From Acidobacteriota bacterium (GTDB lineage: Bacteria; Acidobacteriota; Terriglobia; Terriglobales; Acidobacteriaceae): a stretch of DNA of 14,378 nt. The DNA lies in assembly GCA_021810815.1 (NCBI GenBank), contig JAJZHR010000013.1, positions 1-14,378 on the forward strand, in the 5' to 3' direction. Position numbers and translations under genes: made by a program. Shown piece after piece: positions 14,317-14,378 of this stretch. The number at the start of each line of letters is the position of its first letter. Positions within the stretch are counted from its first letter, which is position 1. The notes beneath the pieces are model-generated. The model saw only the letters and a program-made list of their open reading frames with translations, ran no database searches and was not told the DNA's origin.

Positions 14317-14378
14317 GCGGACACGAAATCGAGAATCCCAGGGGCCTGTTCGACCTCAGCGGACAAACTGCCCTTGTC
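14313..14378 (+). CDS. Short-chain dehydrogenase/reductase, 5' end only
   Basis: The ATG at 14313 overlaps the preceding stop (ATGA) and GGAG lies 10 bases upstream. The 22 visible residues end LFDLSGQTALV, which matches the beginning of classical SDR enzymes, where the glycine-rich NAD(P) motif TGGxxGxG would follow directly beyond the window. Members starting this way include gluconate 5-dehydrogenase-like and 3-oxoacyl-ACP-reductase-like proteins. Close coupling to the zinc dehydrogenase suggests two consecutive oxidations of one substrate, which is inferred. Confidence 0.8.
   Translation, partial: MSGHEIENPRGLFDLSGQTALV

Noticed and set aside
1..14378. Mobile element, prophage, CRISPR array or tRNA
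   Set aside because: No transposase or integrase, no terminal inverted repeats, no spaced direct repeats and no cloverleaf sequence could be seen.

Overview
The window is 14.4 kb of bacterial chromosome, moderately GC-rich (roughly 58-60 % by eye), with tightly packed genes on both strands. I recognise ten complete protein genes and one partial one. There are no tRNA, rRNA, CRISPR, phage or transposase signals. The twin-arginine-exported Gfo/Idh/MocA oxidoreductase, the secreted HSL-type hydrolase and the general codon style suggest Acidobacteriota (Terriglobia-like) or a similar soil group. That placement is an inference, not something the sequence proves.

Layout, left to right. (1) 1-363: no convincing complete gene; a short open frame on the minus strand runs off the left edge. 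(2) 364-1434 (+): secreted HSL/family IV alpha/beta hydrolase, converging on (3) an Hsp20 chaperone, 1556-2074 (-). (4) 2312-5898 (-): a two-gene unit, a zinc alcohol dehydrogenase followed by an alpha-glucan phosphorylase, joined by a 4-base ATGA overlap. (5) 6142-6600 (-): a two-CBS-domain protein resembling the mycobacterial hypoxia protein HRP1. (6) 6601-6990: a divergent promoter region with three CRP/FNR-type palindromes. (7) 6991-11205 (+): a probable three-gene operon of a phosphoribosyltransferase fused to an alpha/beta hydrolase, an erythromycin-esterase-family protein, and a cyclopropane-fatty-acid-synthase-family methyltransferase, closed by a hairpin terminator. (8) 11625-12944 (+): TAT-signal Gfo/Idh/MocA oxidoreductase with a strong terminator. 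(9) 13222 to the right edge (+): zinc sorbitol/threonine-dehydrogenase-like enzyme overlapping (ATGA) the start of a short-chain dehydrogenase cut by the window end.

The most interesting part is 1.5-11.2 kb. Hsp20, HRP1-like CBS protein, phosphoribosyltransferase, erythromycin-esterase-like protein, alcohol dehydrogenase, glycogen breakdown and membrane-lipid cyclopropanation together look like a low-oxygen, stationary-phase or dormancy island. It parallels the Mycobacterium DosR set, in which Rv2030c is a phosphoribosyltransferase/erythromycin-esterase fusion next to hspX. The sequence supports shared control: TGTGA-N6-TCACA-like operators lie upstream of hsp20 and between the CBS gene and the operon. 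In the divergent region, both promoters can be drawn with an operator centred exactly 41.5 bp upstream of the start implied by a -10 element (TAATAT on one side, extended TGC-TAGTGT on the other), and neither has a recognisable -35. That is the class II activator layout. The right end (Gfo/Idh/MocA, zinc dehydrogenase, SDR) looks like an unrelated carbohydrate oxidation locus.
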